Below, in pieces: positions 56,242-64,000 of a DNA stretch of 64,000 bases. The stretch comes from an uncultured Prochlorococcus sp. Lineage in GTDB: Bacteria; Cyanobacteriota; Cyanobacteriia; PCC-6307; Cyanobiaceae. The DNA lies in contig CACGKI010000003.1 of NCBI GenBank assembly GCA_902573565.1, forward strand, positions 42,051 to 106,050. The letters are read 5' to 3'. The notes beneath the pieces were generated by a model. The model was not told where the DNA came from, ran no database searches, and saw only the letters and a program-made list of their open reading frames with translations. Both the position numbers and the translations under genes were made by a program. The first letter of the stretch is position 1. Each line of letters begins with the position of its first letter.

Positions 56242-56697
56242 TTGATTATGAGAATAAATAAACAAATAGTTGTAACTGATTGGATTAAGGAGAAACCTAG
56301 ATTAGGTTCATTTTTAAAACTTACTCTAAGTTCAAATGAAAGAAGAATCTTACGAGCTAAAAGATTAACTGATTGTGATCAAGAAATAATTTTGCAATTA
56401 CCTAGAAATGGCAAATTAAATGATGGAGATATTCTTTTAACCAATGAGCCTAATTTTTATATTGAGATAATTGCCCAAAAAGAAAATTTAATTGAAATAA
56501 GTTCAAATTCTAAAATTGAACTTATTAAAACTGCTTATCATCTGGGGAATAGGCATGTAGAAGTAGAAATTGAAGAAGACATTCTTCTGACAAAAGATGA
56601 TTACCTAATAAAGAATATGCTTAAAAATTTTAATGTTGATATTATTAATACCCAGAAAAAATTTTTTCCGGAAAGAGGTGCGCATAGTCATGAGTAA
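56242..56697 (+). CDS. ureE: Urease accessory protein UreE
   Basis: UreE delivers nickel for urease assembly. The 151-residue protein has an N-terminal peptide-binding-like domain and a C-terminal metal-binding domain with AYHLGNRHVEVEIEED, which includes the interface histidine of the dimeric nickel site. The C-terminus ends RGAHSHE with two histidines rather than the long polyhistidine tail of Klebsiella UreE. It overlaps ureF by 8 bp. Confidence 0.92.
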   Translation: MIMRINKQIVVTDWIKEKPRLGSFLKLTLSSNERRILRAKRLTDCDQEIILQLPRNGKLNDGDILLTNEPNFYIEIIAQKENLIEISSNSKIELIKTAYHLGNRHVEVEIEEDILLTKDDYLIKNMLKNFNVDIINTQKKFFPERGAHSHE

Positions 56698-57376
56698 AAG
56701 TCACTTATTAAAATATTTATTAATAAGTCCTAATTTACCAGTTGGAGGATTTTGTTATTCAGAGGGAATGGAGAGTTATCTTCACAATAAAAATTTAAAA
56801 GACTCAAATTCGGTAAAAGAATTAATCATAAGAGAACTTGAAATTGGCCAGATAAGACTAGATGGAAAACTATTAATAGATTTTTTTGATATTTTTAATG
56901 AGATAAATGAAGGCAAAAATTTAAAAAACAACTCAAAAAAGCTATTGAGTTTGGATAAGTGGATACTCTCATCAAAGGACTCTGTCGAAATGAGAGAACA
57001 ACAAACTCAAATGGCAAAATCTCTTTTTGATTTAACAAAAGAATTTGGATTTGAATGTACATATGAAAATAATAAAAAATCCTCCTGGCCACTAGCTTGG
57101 AGTTGGGCTTGCTATTGTTTTGAAATTACGAAGATAGAAATGGTTGAGAATTTTTTCTACGCGTGGAGCGCAAACCAACTAAGTGCAGCATTAAGGATTA
57201 TTCCTATTGGTTCAACAAAAGCTCATTTAATTCAGAGAGATTTATTAGCAATAATTTCAAAAGTTTCTAAAGAAATTATGGACAAAGAAATTGATGACAT
57301 CTATTTTGGCAATATAGGTTTAGCTATGGCACAACAAAATCATAATGACCTTTATACAAAACTTTTTAGAAATTAA
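56690..57376 (+). CDS. ureF: Urease accessory protein UreF
   Basis: UreF activates the UreG GTPase during nickel insertion. I chose the ATG at 56690, inside the last codons of ureE, because the product then starts MSKSHLLKYLLISPNLPVGG as UreF proteins do; a longer frame from 56633 only reads ureE in another phase. The 228-residue helical protein contains NLPVGGFCYSEGMESYL and the conserved LSAALRIIPIGSTKAHLI segment. ureG starts 3 bp after its stop. Confidence 0.93.
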   Translation: MSKSHLLKYLLISPNLPVGGFCYSEGMESYLHNKNLKDSNSVKELIIRELEIGQIRLDGKLLIDFFDIFNEINEGKNLKNNSKKLLSLDKWILSSKDSVEMREQQTQMAKSLFDLTKEFGFECTYENNKKSSWPLAWSWACYCFEITKIEMVENFFYAWSANQLSAALRIIPIGSTKAHLIQRDLLAIISKVSKEIMDKEIDDIYFGNIGLAMAQQNHNDLYTKLFRN

Positions 57377-57379
57377 TTT

Positions 57380-57991
57380 ATGAGTAGTAAATTGAGAATA
57401 GGAGTTGCTGGGCCAGTAGGTTCAGGAAAAACTGCACTAGTAGAGACTCTATGCCTAAGCCTGAAAAAAAATTATGAGTTAGCAGTTGTCACTAATGATA
57501 TCTACACCAAAGAAGATGCTAACTTCCTAATAAATAAAAAAGTTTTAGAGGAAGGAAGGATTATTGGGGTTGAAACAGGTGGTTGTCCTCATACAGCGAT
57601 AAGAGAAGATTGTTCCTTAAATAAAAATGCAGTTTTTGAATTAGAGAATAAATATAATCCTTTAGATTTTGTTTTTGTAGAAAGTGGAGGTGATAATTTA
57701 GCATCTAGTTTTAGTCCAGAACTCGTAGATTTATCAATATATGTAATTGATGTATCCGCCGGAGACAAAATCCCTAGGAAAGGAGGACCAGGGATAACAA
57801 GGTCAGATTTATTATTAATAAACAAAATTGACTTAGCAGATATGGTTGGTGCAGATTTAAATATTATGAAAAGTGATACGGAATTTATGAGAAAAGGGAA
57901 ACCTTGGTTTTTTACCAACCTAAGTAAAGGCAAAGGAGTTGAAGAAATAACTAGATTTTTAGAATCACATATACCCAACAATCGAAACTAG
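57380..57991 (+). CDS. ureG: Urease accessory GTPase UreG
   Basis: UreG is a SIMIBI-class GTPase that carries nickel and powers its insertion. The P-loop GPVGSGKT is at 11-18; the metal-binding Cys-Pro-His motif is in [16 protein letters not shown], followed by [17 protein letters not shown] and the guanine-recognising INKIDLA. At 203 aa it is complete. It ends the ureEFG unit; 128 bp separate it from urtA. Confidence 0.97.
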   Translation: MSSKLRIGVAGPVGSGKTALVETLCLSLKKNYELAVVTNDIYTKEDANFLINKKVLEEGRIIGVETGGCPHTAIREDCSLNKNAVFELENKYNPLDFVFVESGGDNLASSFSPELVDLSIYVIDVSAGDKIPRKGGPGITRSDLLLINKIDLADMVGADLNIMKSDTEFMRKGKPWFFTNLSKGKGVEEITRFLESHIPNNRN

Positions 57992-58029
57992 AAAAATGTT
58001 CATTACTAATATATTGGATTCAACAAAAA

Positions 58030-58071
58030 GTTACGACTGATACAAAACATATCCTCACTCGTTAATAACTT
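58030..58071 (+). promoter_or_regulatory. NtcA-activated promoter of urtA
   Basis: GTTACGACTGATAC at 58030-58043 (GTT-N8-TAC) is followed exactly 22 bp later by TAACTT (58066-58071), the TAN3T -10 element. The site differs from the glnA site at only two of the 14 positions and the spacing is the same. urtA begins 48 bp further on. NtcA control of urt genes is known in cyanobacteria. Confidence 0.87.
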
Positions 58072-58119
58072 TTATTTTATCCCCCTAATGAGGGTCAATT
58101 ACCTAATTTATCCTAATTC

Positions 58120-59397
58120 ATGAGAATTTCAAGGCGTATTTTGGCAGGATTAGCTACTGCCTCACTTGCGGTCACGGCAACTTCATGTGGTGGAGGTGGA
58201 ACCTCCGGAAGTTTCGATGACACAGTTACCGTTGGTATTTTGCATTCGTTATCTGGAACAATGGCTATTTCAGAATCAACACTCGTTGATACAGAAAAAA
58301 TGGCTATTGAAGAGATAAATGCTGCTGGTGGCGTAACAGTTGGCGGCAAAAGCTACAAAATAGAATACATAGTTGAAGATGGCGCATCTGACTGGCCCAC
58401 TTTTGCTGAAAAATCCAAAAAACTTATAGACCAAGACGGGGTTCCTGTCGTATTTGGTGGTTGGACATCTGCAAGTAGAAAGGCAATGTTACCTGTTTAC
58501 GAATCAAAGGATGCCTTCCTTTACTACCCTATTCAATATGAAGCGCAAGAATGTTCTAACAACATTTTCTATACAGGAGCAACGCCAAACCAACAGTCAG
58601 AACCTGCTACAGACTTCATGTATAAACGTTCTCCAGCAGCTGGTGGAGATTTCTTCCTTGTAGGTTCAGATTATGTTTTCCCAAGAACTTCTAACACAAT
58701 TACAAAAGCGCAGGTAAAACAGTTAGGAGGTAAAGTAGTTGGAGAAGATTACCTTCCCTTAGGAAATACTGAAGTTGCTCCAATAATTTCAAAAATCAAA
58801 AAGGCATTGCCTGAAGGTGGAATAATCATTAACACACTTAATGGTGACCAAAACGTTGCATTCTTTAAACAGATTCAAGACGCAGGGATCACTCCTTCAA
58901 GTGGCTACTACGTAATGAACTATTCTATTGCTGAAGAAGAGATTAGTACAATCGGTCCAGAGTTCCTTGAAGGTCACTACGGTGCTTGGAACTACATGAT
59001 GTCAATCGATACTCCTGCATCGAAGAAATTTGCTAAAAGTTTCAAGAAAAGATGGGGAGCTGATCGTGTTGTAGCTGATCCTCAAGAATCTGCTTATAAC
59101 ATGGTTTATTTATGGAAACAGGCAGTTGAAGATGCTGGAACTTTTGACGACAATGCAGTAAGGGAAGCCTTAGTTGGACAAAAGTTTGATGCACCCCAAG
59201 GTCCTGTTGAGGTTATGCCTAACCACCACCTCTCTCAAACAGTAAGAATTGGAGAGATTAATGCAGAGGGTGGATTTACAATTCTTGAAGAGACAGGAGT
59301 TGTTCTTCCTCAAGCATGGAACCAAAAGCATCCTAGTTCAAAAGGATATGCATGCGATTGGACAGATCCTTCAAAAGGAGAAAAGTATAAGCTTTAA
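58120..59397 (+). CDS. urtA: Urea ABC transporter substrate-binding lipoprotein
   Basis: UrtA captures urea in the periplasm for the high-affinity ABC importer. The N-terminus MRISRRILAGLATASL has a twin-arginine-like pair and ends in a lipobox with Cys23 (TATSC), so it is a membrane-anchored lipoprotein. The mature type 1 periplasmic-binding fold begins VTVGILHSLSGTMAISE and has PIQYEAQECSNNIFYTGATP, characteristic of UrtA/FmdD proteins. It leads the urtABCDE operon behind an NtcA site, and a hairpin separates it from urtB. Confidence 0.95.
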   Translation: MRISRRILAGLATASLAVTATSCGGGGTSGSFDDTVTVGILHSLSGTMAISESTLVDTEKMAIEEINAAGGVTVGGKSYKIEYIVEDGASDWPTFAEKSKKLIDQDGVPVVFGGWTSASRKAMLPVYESKDAFLYYPIQYEAQECSNNIFYTGATPNQQSEPATDFMYKRSPAAGGDFFLVGSDYVFPRTSNTITKAQVKQLGGKVVGEDYLPLGNTEVAPIISKIKKALPEGGIIINTLNGDQNVAFFKQIQDAGITPSSGYYVMNYSIAEEEISTIGPEFLEGHYGAWNYMMSIDTPASKKFAKSFKKRWGADRVVADPQESAYNMVYLWKQAVEDAGTFDDNAVREALVGQKFDAPQGPVEVMPNHHLSQTVRIGEINAEGGFTILEETGVVLPQAWNQKHPSSKGYACDWTDPSKGEKYKL

Positions 59398-59420
59398 TGT
59401 AATTAAAACCTATACTTCAA

Positions 59421-59450
59421 AATAAAAGGAGGTTTACACCTCCTTTTATT
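59421..59450 (+). terminator. Hairpin between urtA and urtB (probable partial terminator or 3'-end stabiliser)
   Basis: AATAAAAGGAGGT and ACCTCCTTTTATT form a 13-bp perfect stem with a 4-base loop (TTAC), starting 24 bp after the urtA stop and followed by TTATATAA. The T-run is mostly inside the 3' arm, so termination may be incomplete. Such a structure would let urtA be more abundant than the membrane components, as is common for binding-protein operons. Confidence 0.7.
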
Positions 59451-59480
59451 TTATATAATCAAATATTTTCTTTTTCTAAA

Positions 59481-60635
59481 TTGGAGTTACTTCTAGATAG
59501 TCTTTTTAATGGTGTTGCAATCGGATCTGTACTACTTGTTGCTGCATTAGGTCTAGCAATTGTTTTTGGTCTTATGGGTGTAATAAATCTTGCCCATGGA
59601 GAACTTATGATGCTTGGAGCTTACACAACATATGTAACACAATTAATCTTCAAATTACCTATATTAAAACCTTTCTACAATTCGTACATAATAGTTTCTA
59701 TTTTCCTTGCTTTTATTGTTAGTGGAGTAGTAGGAATTCTTCTGGAAAAAACAATAATAAGAAGGCTTTATGGAAGTCCATTGGAAACGCTACTCGCAAC
59801 TTGGGGCGTAAGCTTAATCCTTCAACAATTTGTCAGAAGTGTACCTTTAGCTTATGGGACCGGTCTGGTTATAAGTCTGTTAATTGGTTTATTCTTACCA
59901 TCAGCATTCCCATCAAAAATAAAAGAATCAATAAATTTCAAATATTTTAAATTTAGTTCTTGGATATTTGCCGCATTAACTGGAGTCCTTACAGGTAGTG
60001 TAATCTCATCCTCTGTAAGCAAACTTAGTAGAGCAAGCGCTCGAAATGTTGATGTAACAGCACCCTCATGGATGAGAGGTCAAGTAGAAATTATTGGCAC
60101 TGCATTTCCTAAGACAAGATTAATGATAATTGTTATTACTCTAATCTCTGTAATAGCAATAACATTATTTCTTAATCAAAGTGCTTGGGGTATGCGTATA
60201 AGAGCAGTTACTCAGAACCGACAAATGAGCGATTGTCTTGGTATATCTACTGAAAAAGTAGATATTATTACTTTTGGGATAGGCTCTGGATTGGCAGGAG
60301 TTGCTGGGGTAGCAGTATCACTTTTAGGTTCTGTAGGACCAAATGTTGGCGGAAACTATATAGTTGGTTGTTTTATGGTTGTAGTGCTGGTAGGAGTAGG
60401 AAATTTATTAGGAACAGTACTCGCTTCTTTTGGAATAGGAATAATGACTGATTTAATTGGAGCTGGAAGGCTCTTATCAATATGGCCAGATATGCCTTTA
60501 CCTCTATCAAACACAATCAACTTTTTTGCAACCACAAGTATGGCAAGGGTAATGATATTTGCACTAATTGTAATGTTCTTACAATTTAAACCTACAGGTT
60601 TGTTTCCTCAAAAAGGCAGGATGGTTGAAAACTAA
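59481..60635 (+). CDS. urtB: Urea ABC transporter permease UrtB
   Basis: A LivH-like permease of the branched-chain amino acid/urea ABC family. The 384-residue protein has about eight helices, with GLAIVFGLMGVINLAHGELM and GAYTTYVTQ at the N-terminus and the cytoplasmic coupling segment MRIRAVTQNRQMSDCLGIST. The start is a TTG at 59481, since no ATG is available before the first helix. The last base is shared with the ATG of urtC. Confidence 0.94.
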   Translation: MELLLDSLFNGVAIGSVLLVAALGLAIVFGLMGVINLAHGELMMLGAYTTYVTQLIFKLPILKPFYNSYIIVSIFLAFIVSGVVGILLEKTIIRRLYGSPLETLLATWGVSLILQQFVRSVPLAYGTGLVISLLIGLFLPSAFPSKIKESINFKYFKFSSWIFAALTGVLTGSVISSSVSKLSRASARNVDVTAPSWMRGQVEIIGTAFPKTRLMIIVITLISVIAITLFLNQSAWGMRIRAVTQNRQMSDCLGISTEKVDIITFGIGSGLAGVAGVAVSLLGSVGPNVGGNYIVGCFMVVVLVGVGNLLGTVLASFGIGIMTDLIGAGRLLSIWPDMPLPLSNTINFFATTSMARVMIFALIVMFLQFKPTGLFPQKGRMVEN

Positions 60636-61765
60636 TGTCCTTAAGTAAAATTAAATTCGATAAAAAAATAGTATTATCATTTTGGATAATATTAATAGCC
60701 TTAATTATTGCAGCACCAACTATACTCCCTGTATTTAGACTAAATCTTCTTGGTAGATACTTATCATTATCCATAGTCGCACTTGGTGTTGATCTTATCT
60801 GGGGATATACAGGTTTACTAAGTCTTGGACAAGGTATATTTTTTGCACTAGGTGGATATTGTGCAGCAATGTATTTGCAAATAACCAGCTCCTCTGAATT
60901 TCCAAATAATATTCCTGAATTTTTTGCTTTATATGGTGTTGAAAAATTACCTTTTTTCTGGGAACCTTTTAAATCGCCTGTTTTTACCTTCTTCGCGATC
61001 TGGATAATTCCAGCATTGGTTGCTGGTTTAATTGGATTTCTTGTTTTCAGAAATAGAATCAAAGGGGTTTATTTTTCTATACTTACTCAAGCTTCTCTTC
61101 TTGTATTCTTTAACTTCTTTAATGGACAACAAAAACTTATAAATGGAACAAATGGATTAAAAACAGATGTAACACAACTATTTGGTCAGATGGTAGGTTC
61201 TGAGTCCATGCAAAGAATATTCTTTTGGATAACCGCCATACTAGTAATAGGCGCATGGTTTTTTGCAAAGTGGGTAGTTAAAGGAAGATTTGGAAATATT
61301 CTTATAGGGATACGAGATGATGAACCAAGAGTTAGATTTACAGGATACAACCCAGTTATATTCAAGACGATAATATTTTCTATTGCTGGAGGTCTCGCAG
61401 GAATTTCCGGAGCTTTATATACCGTTCAGTCTGGGATAGTATCACCTCAATTTATGACGGTTCCCTTTTCTATAGAAATGGTTATATGGGTTGCAGTAGG
61501 AGGGAGAGGAACTTTATTGGGCGCGATACTAGGAGCAGTTTTCATCAACTATGCAAAAAGTCTTGTAAGTGAAGCTTTACCTGCTAGCTGGATGTTTATT
61601 CAAGGAGGGTTATTTATCTTAGTTGTAACAGCTCTGCCAGAAGGAGTTTTAGGATGGATCCAAGGAGATGGTCCTAGGAATCTTCTTCAAAGATTTGGTT
61701 TGAAAAGGAAGATTGAAACCTATCCCAGCTTAGAAGTTAACAATAAGGAGGGGAATAATGAATAA
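60635..61765 (+). CDS. urtC: Urea ABC transporter permease UrtC
   Basis: A LivM-like permease, partner of UrtB. It has ten or so hydrophobic segments in 376 residues, GYTGLLSLGQGIFFALGGYC near the N-terminus and the coupling loop FGNILIGIRDDEPRVRFTGY. It overlaps urtB by one base and urtD by 8 bp, so translation of the operon is tightly coupled. Confidence 0.94.
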   Translation: MSLSKIKFDKKIVLSFWIILIALIIAAPTILPVFRLNLLGRYLSLSIVALGVDLIWGYTGLLSLGQGIFFALGGYCAAMYLQITSSSEFPNNIPEFFALYGVEKLPFFWEPFKSPVFTFFAIWIIPALVAGLIGFLVFRNRIKGVYFSILTQASLLVFFNFFNGQQKLINGTNGLKTDVTQLFGQMVGSESMQRIFFWITAILVIGAWFFAKWVVKGRFGNILIGIRDDEPRVRFTGYNPVIFKTIIFSIAGGLAGISGALYTVQSGIVSPQFMTVPFSIEMVIWVAVGGRGTLLGAILGAVFINYAKSLVSEALPASWMFIQGGLFILVVTALPEGVLGWIQGDGPRNLLQRFGLKRKIETYPSLEVNNKEGNNE

Positions 61766-62507
61766 TAAAGATCTTCTAAATTTAATAAATATTACTGTTA
61801 GTTTCGAGGGTTTTTTAGCTCTCAACAAACTTAATTTAAATTTAAAGAAAGGAGAATTAAGAGCTGTAATAGGACCCAACGGCGCAGGTAAAACAACATT
61901 TCTTGATGTAATAACTGGAAAGGTTAAGCCAACAAAAGGTGAAGTTATTTTTAAAGGGAAATCTTTAGTAGGTAGAAAGGAGCATAAAATAGCTAGACTT
62001 GGAGTTGGAAGAAAGTTCCAAAGTCCAAGAATCTTTGAAAATCTAACAGTAAAAGAAAATCTTGAAATATCGGTGACAACTCCTAAAAGTCCCTTAAACC
62101 TTATAAATAAAAATATTAAGGATGAGCAGCTTAATGAGATTGAACGTCTTGTGAAGATTGTTAATTTAGCTCAAAAAGTTGATTCTAAAGCTGGATCTTT
62201 ATCACATGGCCAAAAGCAATGGCTAGAGATAGCCATGTTGGTAGGACAGAAGCCAGATTTAATGTTAGTCGATGAACCTGTCGCTGGTTTAACTGATGAA
62301 GAAACTGATCTTACAGCTGATTTATTAAAATCTTTATCAGGAGAAAATACCGTAGTGGTAATAGATCACGATATGGAATTTATAAGAAGACTTGATAGTA
62401 ATGTTTCAGTGTTAAATCAGGGCACTGTATTATGTGAGGGAACTATGGAAACTATACAAAAAGACAAAAAAGTTATCGATGTTTATTTAGGAAGACCTGA
62501 GGACTAG
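61758..62507 (+). CDS. urtD: Urea ABC transporter ATP-binding protein UrtD
   Basis: A LivG-like ATPase of 249 residues with Walker A GPNGAGKTT (39-47), signature LSHGQKQW and Walker B LMLVDEPVAGLTDEE. It energises urea import with UrtE. It overlaps urtC by 8 bp and precedes urtE by 2 bp. Confidence 0.95.
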   Translation: MNNKDLLNLINITVSFEGFLALNKLNLNLKKGELRAVIGPNGAGKTTFLDVITGKVKPTKGEVIFKGKSLVGRKEHKIARLGVGRKFQSPRIFENLTVKENLEISVTTPKSPLNLINKNIKDEQLNEIERLVKIVNLAQKVDSKAGSLSHGQKQWLEIAMLVGQKPDLMLVDEPVAGLTDEETDLTADLLKSLSGENTVVVIDHDMEFIRRLDSNVSVLNQGTVLCEGTMETIQKDKKVIDVYLGRPED

Positions 62508-62509
62508 TA

Positions 62510-63220
62510 ATGGAAAATTTACTCGAAATAAAATCGTTAAATACTTATTATGGTGAAAGTCATATTCTTAGAGATGTAGATTTAAATGTTAAATCAGGAG
62601 AAATGGTTTGCTTGATTGGAAGAAATGGAGTTGGCAAAACAACTTTATTGAAATCACTAATTGGCTTGTTAAAACAAAAAAATGGCGATATTTTTTTGAT
62701 TGGTGAAAATATCAATAGAAAAGCACCTCATCAGAGGGCGAGGAAAGGAATGGCTTACGTTCCTCAAGGGAGAGAAATTATTCCATATCTATCAGTTGAA
62801 GAAAATCTTATGTTAGGAATGGAGTCTTTGCCGGGTGGATTATCTAAGAACAAGAAAATAGATCCATTTATTTACGATCTCTTCCCAATCCTAAAAGATT
62901 TTCTTCAAAGAAAAGGAGGAGATCTTAGTGGAGGACAACAACAGCAATTAGCTATTGCAAGAGCATTGCTGGGCAAACCTCAACTTCTATTACTTGACGA
63001 ACCTACAGAGGGTATTCAGCCTAATATAGTTCTAGACATTGAAAATGCAATTAATCAGATAATTAGAGATACAGGAATTGGAGTTTTATTAGTTGAACAA
63101 CATTTACATTTTGTAAGGCAAGCCAATAGATATTATGCGATGCAACGCGGAGGTATTGTTGCTAGCGGAAATACTAGTGAGTTGAGTCAAGCAGTTATTG
63201 ATAAATTCTTGAGTGTTTAA
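62510..63220 (+). CDS. urtE: Urea ABC transporter ATP-binding protein UrtE
   Basis: A LivF-like ATPase of 236 residues with Walker A GRNGVGKTT (37-45), signature LSGGQQQQ and Walker B LLLLDEPTEGIQPNI. It completes the UrtABCDE importer. The message probably ends in the AT-rich stretch after 63220, where only a weak A/T hairpin (around 63241-63256) is visible. Confidence 0.95.
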   Translation: MENLLEIKSLNTYYGESHILRDVDLNVKSGEMVCLIGRNGVGKTTLLKSLIGLLKQKNGDIFLIGENINRKAPHQRARKGMAYVPQGREIIPYLSVEENLMLGMESLPGGLSKNKKIDPFIYDLFPILKDFLQRKGGDLSGGQQQQLAIARALLGKPQLLLLDEPTEGIQPNIVLDIENAINQIIRDTGIGVLLVEQHLHFVRQANRYYAMQRGGIVASGNTSELSQAVIDKFLSV

Positions 63221-63255
63221 ATAGATTATTATTACAAATCAATAAAAAGCTTTAT

Positions 63256-63435
63256 TTATTTTTCGCATCTTATAAGGTCAATACTGTTTGGATGCTCATT
63301 AATATACTTATTAAATTCCATTGCTAGTGTTCTAGCCTCGTAAGCGTCAAAAGCATAAAAACAATTTTCTAATCTTATATTTTGAAAATCACGGTAATGC
63401 ACTGTATATGGCTTCAACATGTTATTTGTTTTCAT
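63256..63435 (-). CDS. Small conserved-looking soluble protein
   Basis: A 59-residue frame from an ATG at 63433-63435 to a TAA at 63256-63258; a second Met five codons in (MLKPYTVHYRDF) is an alternative start. The sequence has a balanced composition (VHYRDFQNIRLENCFYAFDA and EARTLAMEFNKYINEHPNSI) suggesting a beta-alpha fold rather than random AT-rich translation, and two cysteines. I do not recognise the family. It is convergent with urtE. Confidence 0.65.
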   Translation of the reverse strand: MKTNNMLKPYTVHYRDFQNIRLENCFYAFDAYEARTLAMEFNKYINEHPNSIDLIRCEK

Positions 63436-63576
63436 TTAATTTGCTAAAAAGCAATATATTTATATTTCAACCTTGCATATATTTATAAATTTAAAGCACA
63501 ACTTTTGTTGTTATCAAAATATATTGGTTTAAATTGTGTATTTAAAAATACTTTATAAAGACAATAAGTAATTAAT

Positions 63577-63687
63577 TTATTTTTTTTTATTTTTAGAGTC
63601 TTGTTTTTTACCTTCTATTAAAAAAACAAATTTTGATAAAATATAGCCAAAAACTGGAACCCAAAACTTTTCATAAAAAAATTTCAT
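63577..63687 (-). CDS. Possible tiny basic membrane-associated ORF
   Basis: A 36-residue frame from an ATG at 63685-63687. MKFFYEKFWVPVFGYILSKF is followed by VFLIEGKKQDSKNKKK, with an aromatic hydrophobic half and a lysine-rich tail. It starts 6 bp after the stop of the 57-residue ORF, so both could be on one message. Short length and low complexity make it uncertain. Confidence 0.4.
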   Translation of the reverse strand: MKFFYEKFWVPVFGYILSKFVFLIEGKKQDSKNKKK

Positions 63688-63693
63688 GAGAAC

Positions 63694-63867
63694 TTAGGCA
63701 GCTAATGATTCTTTATCTTCAATTGCAATTTTATTAATACGCTTCAAATCTATAGAATTAAATAAATGTTGCATAAGCAGATAATCAAGTTCCCCATTCA
63801 ATAAATTAACATTCGATGAAAGTAGATCATCGACAAAATCATCAAAAGTATCTGAGAGAGGATTCAC
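63694..63867 (-). CDS. Small acidic hypothetical protein (GTG start)
   Basis: A 57-residue frame starting with GTG at 63865-63867 and ending at 63694-63696. The product (NPLSDTFDDFVDDLLSSNVN, then LLNGELDYLLMQHLFNSIDL) is acidic, helical and has non-random hydrophobic spacing, so it is likely coding. No family recognised. Upstream to the window edge (63868-64000) there is only AT-rich sequence with an imperfect inverted repeat at 63929-63957. Confidence 0.55.
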   Translation of the reverse strand: MNPLSDTFDDFVDDLLSSNVNLLNGELDYLLMQHLFNSIDLKRINKIAIEDKESLAA

Positions 63868-64000
63868 AATTAAAAATAATTTTTGTCATTATCATCGTAT
63901 TAACAATAAAAGTCAACCAAATTTGAATATTAATTTTTGAATTTTTTCAAAATTAATGAATAAAATCTAAGAAGTTAAATAATAAATATAAACAAGCAAA

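Noticed and set aside
63929..63957. Imperfect AT-only inverted repeat near the right edge
   Set aside because: Arms ATTAATTTTTGAA and TTCAAAATTAAT could be chance in such AT-rich sequence, there is no T-run, and no gene end is visible before the window edge.
1..64000. CRISPR arrays, insertion sequences, prophage or integrated island
   Set aside because: No regularly spaced direct repeats, transposase, integrase or duplicated attachment site was seen. The tRNA-Pro 3' end is not repeated nearby, and base composition looks even across the window.

Overview
The window reads as chromosomal DNA of a marine picocyanobacterium, most likely a high-light-type Prochlorococcus. The reasons are the very AT-rich sequence, tightly packed genes with frequent overlaps, photosynthesis accessory genes (psb28, GUN4, PAM68), many short cyanobacterial 'DUF' proteins, a complete urease plus urea-transporter cluster, and genes for the compatible solute glucosylglycerate. 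The genus is inferred from gene content; the ecotype is a guess. I see no prophage, insertion sequence, CRISPR array or rRNA operon.

Layout. 1-9.7 kb: the 5' part of dxs, then ilvA, scpB, a YggT protein, a MazG-like pyrophosphohydrolase, pyk, a MacB-type permease, bioY, lspA and a membrane GTPase. 9.7-16 kb: a PLP decarboxylase with a tiny membrane ORF, tadA, a serine/alanine-glyoxylate aminotransferase, NtcA-controlled glnA with a strong terminator, and a methyltransferase. 16-25.6 kb: an anti-sigma-type kinase, gun4, mnmH, psb28, an AI-2E-family permease, then a minus-strand group with pdhB-secD-secF and DUF3082-ispE-rsmA. 25.6-33.6 kb: an Asn-rich protein, rlmH, an SOS-like umuD-umuC unit followed by a small HExxH protein, dnaG, a DMT transporter, ruvA, rpsO and PAM68. 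33.6-43.3 kb (minus strand): dnaE, gatA, DUF1816, a SpoU methyltransferase, Mini-III, a STAS protein, carA, trpD and DUF3288. 43.4-48.1 kb: an ABC half-transporter, msrA, tRNA-Pro, uppP and several very small membrane or secreted proteins. 48.1-52.9 kb: a glucosylglycerate module (glycerate 3-kinase, HAD phosphatase and GH13 phosphorylase, divergent from gpgS). 52.9-63.2 kb: ureCBA, ureD, ureEFG and urtABCDE. 63.2-64 kb: three tiny minus-strand ORFs.

How genes work together. Nitrogen: UrtABCDE imports urea, urease with UreDEFG hydrolyses it to ammonium, and GlnA assimilates the ammonium. glnA and urtA share almost identical NtcA-type promoters (GTT-N8-TAC, then 22 bp to a TAN3T -10 element). 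Carbon and osmolyte: GpgS and the phosphatase would make glucosylglycerate from ADP/UDP-glucose and 3-phosphoglycerate; the GH13 phosphorylase would break it down, and glycerate 3-kinase would return glycerate to 3-phosphoglycerate. DNA damage: umuDC sits behind a LexA-like palindrome and is followed 10 bp later by an uncharacterised putative zinc peptidase, the most intriguing unexplained gene here.
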